Positions 62,041 to 64,000 of a stretch of DNA of 64,000 nt are shown here, piece after piece. The position numbers and the translations under genes were made by a program. The notes beneath the pieces were generated by a model that was given only the letters and a program-made list of their open reading frames with translations, was not told the origin of the DNA and searched no databases. How positions within the stretch are numbered: the stretch's first letter is position 1; each line of letters starts with the position of its first letter. The DNA is from Nocardiopsis_B mangrovi (lineage in GTDB: Bacteria; Actinomycetota; Actinomycetes; Streptosporangiales; Streptosporangiaceae): positions 1-64,000 of the forward strand of contig NZ_JBHSFQ010000017.1 of NCBI RefSeq assembly GCF_042653925.1. The letters run 5' to 3'.

Positions 62041-62337
62041 GCGACACCGCCCCTTCCCATTTTCCAGGTGGCCCGGCCGGGGGTTTCGCACCGGGACTTT
62101 CCAGCGATCGGCACTCGGCCATATAGACAGGCCGCGCCACAGCCTAGCCAAGTCTGTGGCGGTTTGCGTGCCGCTCCCGATACGCAGGGTCGGGAGACGA
62201 CTACGAATTGCCGCCGGTCAGAGGACCGAAACCCGTTCCGCTGGGGGTATTCGCCCCCCAGTCGGACACCGTCGGCGCCCCATTCCGTTTCCGCGGGCCC
62301 GGCCGCGGCCCGGTCCGGCCCGTCCGGCCTGGCCGGA

Positions 62338-62382
62338 CGGATGGTCCCGGGACCATCCGCCGGGACGTCCCGGCGGATGGTC
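62338..62382 (-). terminator. Two overlapping perfect palindromes (22 and 32 bp)
   Basis: 62338-62359 is a perfect 22-bp palindrome and 62351-62382 a perfect 32-bp palindrome; they share nine bases, so the two hairpins exclude each other. The site lies just past the stop of the minus-strand surface protein gene and before the NYN gene. It is a likely terminator. The rest of the 62041-62391 gap shows no gene. Confidence 0.6.
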
Positions 62383-62391
62383 GCCACAATG

Positions 62392-64000
62392 TCAGGTCCG
62401 CATCGGGGCGGTCACCGCGACCACTCCGGCGAGATACGCGTCACCCCGCGATGTGAGCCGCAGTTCGGGGTCGCGCGGCAGCACGGCCGCGAAGCGGACC
62501 ACATCGGTGCCGAACGCCATCGGGGGCCCCACCGCTCCGCGGGCCGACCCCGCGAAGGCGTTGTCGGGGTCGCGGTCGCCGCCCTCGGGAGTGAGGGGCG
62601 CACCGTTCAGCTCCACCCGGTCGCCGCTCAGATCGGCGTCGCCCTCCCAGGCGACCGCGTCGACCGTGGCGGGCACCGATGCCGGGAGCAGCCCGGCCAG
62701 CGGCAGCCGCAGGCCGCGCCGGTCGTGGAAGACGCTCGCGGTGGTGTCGAGCACCATCGCCTGGCTGTAGGACGCGCCGGCGTCCTCAACGACCGCCACG
62801 AGGCTCCAGCCGGCGTAGGTGCCGACCCCGGTCTCGGCGGGGATGTCGGCGGCCCACCACTCGCCGCCGCCGTGGGCCCGGACGAGGTCGGTGACGTCGG
62901 CGAACGCCTGGTACGCGGGGTACCCGGGCAGGTCGACGGTGCCGACCTCATCGGCGGCAACCTCGGTGTAGCCCGCCGCCCCCGGGCCCCGCAGCAGCGC
63001 CGAGGCCGCGCCGGGATCGCCGGCCCCGGAGAAGTAGAGGCCCGCCCAGCGCACACCGCCGCCCTCGGGCAGGTTCCACACCGCCGAGCTCGACATGGCG
63101 GTGCCGGGGTCGTCGTCGAGGTCGATGGGCCGCATATCCCAGAAGTCGTTGTCGCGGTGGTCGCCCGCGCGCTGCTGCGCCTCGGCGCACCCGCCGCCGT
63201 CGCCCGGTGGGTCCGGTTCGTCGGAGGGGGCGGGTGCGGGCGCCGAGGGGGCCCCGGTCTCCTGCTCGGGCTCGGCCGGGGCGGACGGCTCCTCCGGGAC
63301 CGGCGGCACAGAGGGCGCGGGCGGAGTGGGCGGGGCGGGAGGAGTGGGGGGCGAGGGCGGTGCGCCCTCCCCGCCGGGGGACGGCGACGGGACGTCCGGC
63401 AGGGCGGCCGCCGCGGCGGGGGCCCGCGGGTCGTGGGCGGCACCGGCCGCCGCAGGCCGCGGCGCGGCGGACACGGGGGCCGCATCGGGGACGGACGGCG
63501 CGGCGCCGTGCGCCCCGTGCGCGGGCCACCAGGGCCACTCCGGGCGGGGGTCGGGGTGGCCGGGGTCGACGCACGTCAGCAGGGCGTTGCCCGCGGTCTC
63601 GACGCGCACGGGCCCGGCGGTGGCGTAACGCGCCGGGGTGCCGTCGGGATCGACCCCGCGGCTGCCCGACGCCGACGCCGCGGTGTCGCCGGACGTGACC
63701 CGCACGCTGGGCGGGTCGCCCGCTGCGGCGCGGGAGGCGACGGTGACGTCGAGGTACTCGGTGACGTTCGTCCCGGCGTCCATCCCGGTGCGGACGCATT
63801 CTCCGCCGCCGCCGGTGGCCGCGCAGCTCCAGCCGCCGCCGGCCGGCCGGGCGGGCGCCGCGTTCCCGGCCTGTCCGGCCTGGTCGAGGTGGACGCCGTT
63901 CGGCAGGGTGATGTCGGCGACGACGTCGCCCGGGGCGGAGTCGCCGCGGTTCTCGACGGTGAGGACGACGATGCCGGGCCGCCCCGGCACGAGCGCCCCC
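62392..64000 (-). CDS. Large surface or secreted protein, C-terminal part (partial)
   Basis: The frame is open to the right edge, so the start lies outside the window. The visible 536 residues begin with a beta-sandwich repeat of DUF11/CARDB type (PGIVVLTVENRGDSAPGDVV, then ITLPNGVHLDQAG). A long Pro/Ala/Ser-rich linker follows (about residues 165-265 of the visible part). The C-terminal 250 residues form a conserved domain (DNDFWDMRPIDLDDDPGTA, GVRWAGLYFSG, TYAGWSLVAVVEDAGASYSQ) seen in actinobacterial exported proteins. No LPXTG motif or C-terminal anchor is seen. Probably an extracellular protein of unknown role. Confidence 0.75.
   Translation of the reverse strand, partial: GALVPGRPGIVVLTVENRGDSAPGDVVADITLPNGVHLDQAGQAGNAAPARPAGGGWSCAATGGGGECVRTGMDAGTNVTEYLDVTVASRAAAGDPPSVRVTSGDTAASASGSRGVDPDGTPARYATAGPVRVETAGNALLTCVDPGHPDPRPEWPWWPAHGAHGAAPSVPDAAPVSAAPRPAAAGAAHDPRAPAAAAALPDVPSPSPGGEGAPPSPPTPPAPPTPPAPSVPPVPEEPSAPAEPEQETGAPSAPAPAPSDEPDPPGDGGGCAEAQQRAGDHRDNDFWDMRPIDLDDDPGTAMSSSAVWNLPEGGGVRWAGLYFSGAGDPGAASALLRGPGAAGYTEVAADEVGTVDLPGYPAYQAFADVTDLVRAHGGGEWWAADIPAETGVGTYAGWSLVAVVEDAGASYSQAMVLDTTASVFHDRRGLRLPLAGLLPASVPATVDAVAWEGDADLSGDRVELNGAPLTPEGGDRDPDNAFAGSARGAVGPPMAFGTDVVRFAAVLPRDPELRLTSRGDAYLAGVVAVTAPMRT

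Overview
The window is chromosomal DNA of a high-G+C actinomycete. I infer a member of the Nocardiopsaceae (Nocardiopsis, Streptomonospora or Thermobifida type). The grounds are a LysX-type lysyl-tRNA synthetase fusion, class I ribonucleotide reductase behind a cobalamin riboswitch, a CelR/CebR cellulose-regulon box, a 3Fe-4S ferredoxin paired with a P450, and a lasso-peptide cluster of the kind described from Thermobifida. This is inference; no rRNA or species marker is present.

Layout. 1-6.8 kb: two paralogous secreted S33 peptidases in inverted orientation, small membrane and secreted proteins, and a hemerythrin-like protein. 6.8-19 kb: two related P450s (the second with its ferredoxin) whose upstream regions share a TGACGCCAT operator-like motif, plus an NmrA-type reductase, an HTH/Clp-N pair, a discoidin-SUKH protein and an MFS exporter. 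19-31.4 kb: lysX, corA, a three-gene glycine-betaine ABC operon, a rhomboid protease and dcd. 31.5-41.5 kb: tRNA-Gly(CCC) and a mosaic island bounded by 26-bp copies of the tRNA 3' end, with a third degenerate copy inside. 41.5-64 kb: a methyltransferase, RsgA, a decayed GH43 gene, a MerR regulator, a cellulose-box esterase, a nucleoside hydrolase, nadE, an S9 peptidase, nrdAB, a NYN/TPR pair and the end of a large surface protein.

The main system is in the island: a minus-strand operon encoding a 56-aa lasso precursor, a macrolactam cyclase, an RRE/PqqD-like protein, a transglutaminase-like leader peptidase and a protein-isoaspartate O-methyltransferase homologue (order A-C-B1-B2-M, overlapping or nearly touching genes). 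That is the gene content of lasso peptides carrying an aspartimide (cellulonodin-2/lihuanodin type). The predicted core is long (29 aa), with Asp at core position 9 as ring acceptor, directly followed by an Asp-Gly pair. An XRE regulator and an HD phosphohydrolase lie next to it inside the same att boundary.

Other signals are regulatory: tandem NrdR-like boxes plus a B12 riboswitch before nrdA, CRP-like sites before the betaine operon and rhomboid gene, tandem CAACCTAGGTTG palindromes at the HTH/Clp-N start, and a PP2C-like gene whose NED motif is only reachable through a +1 shift at CCC-TGA.
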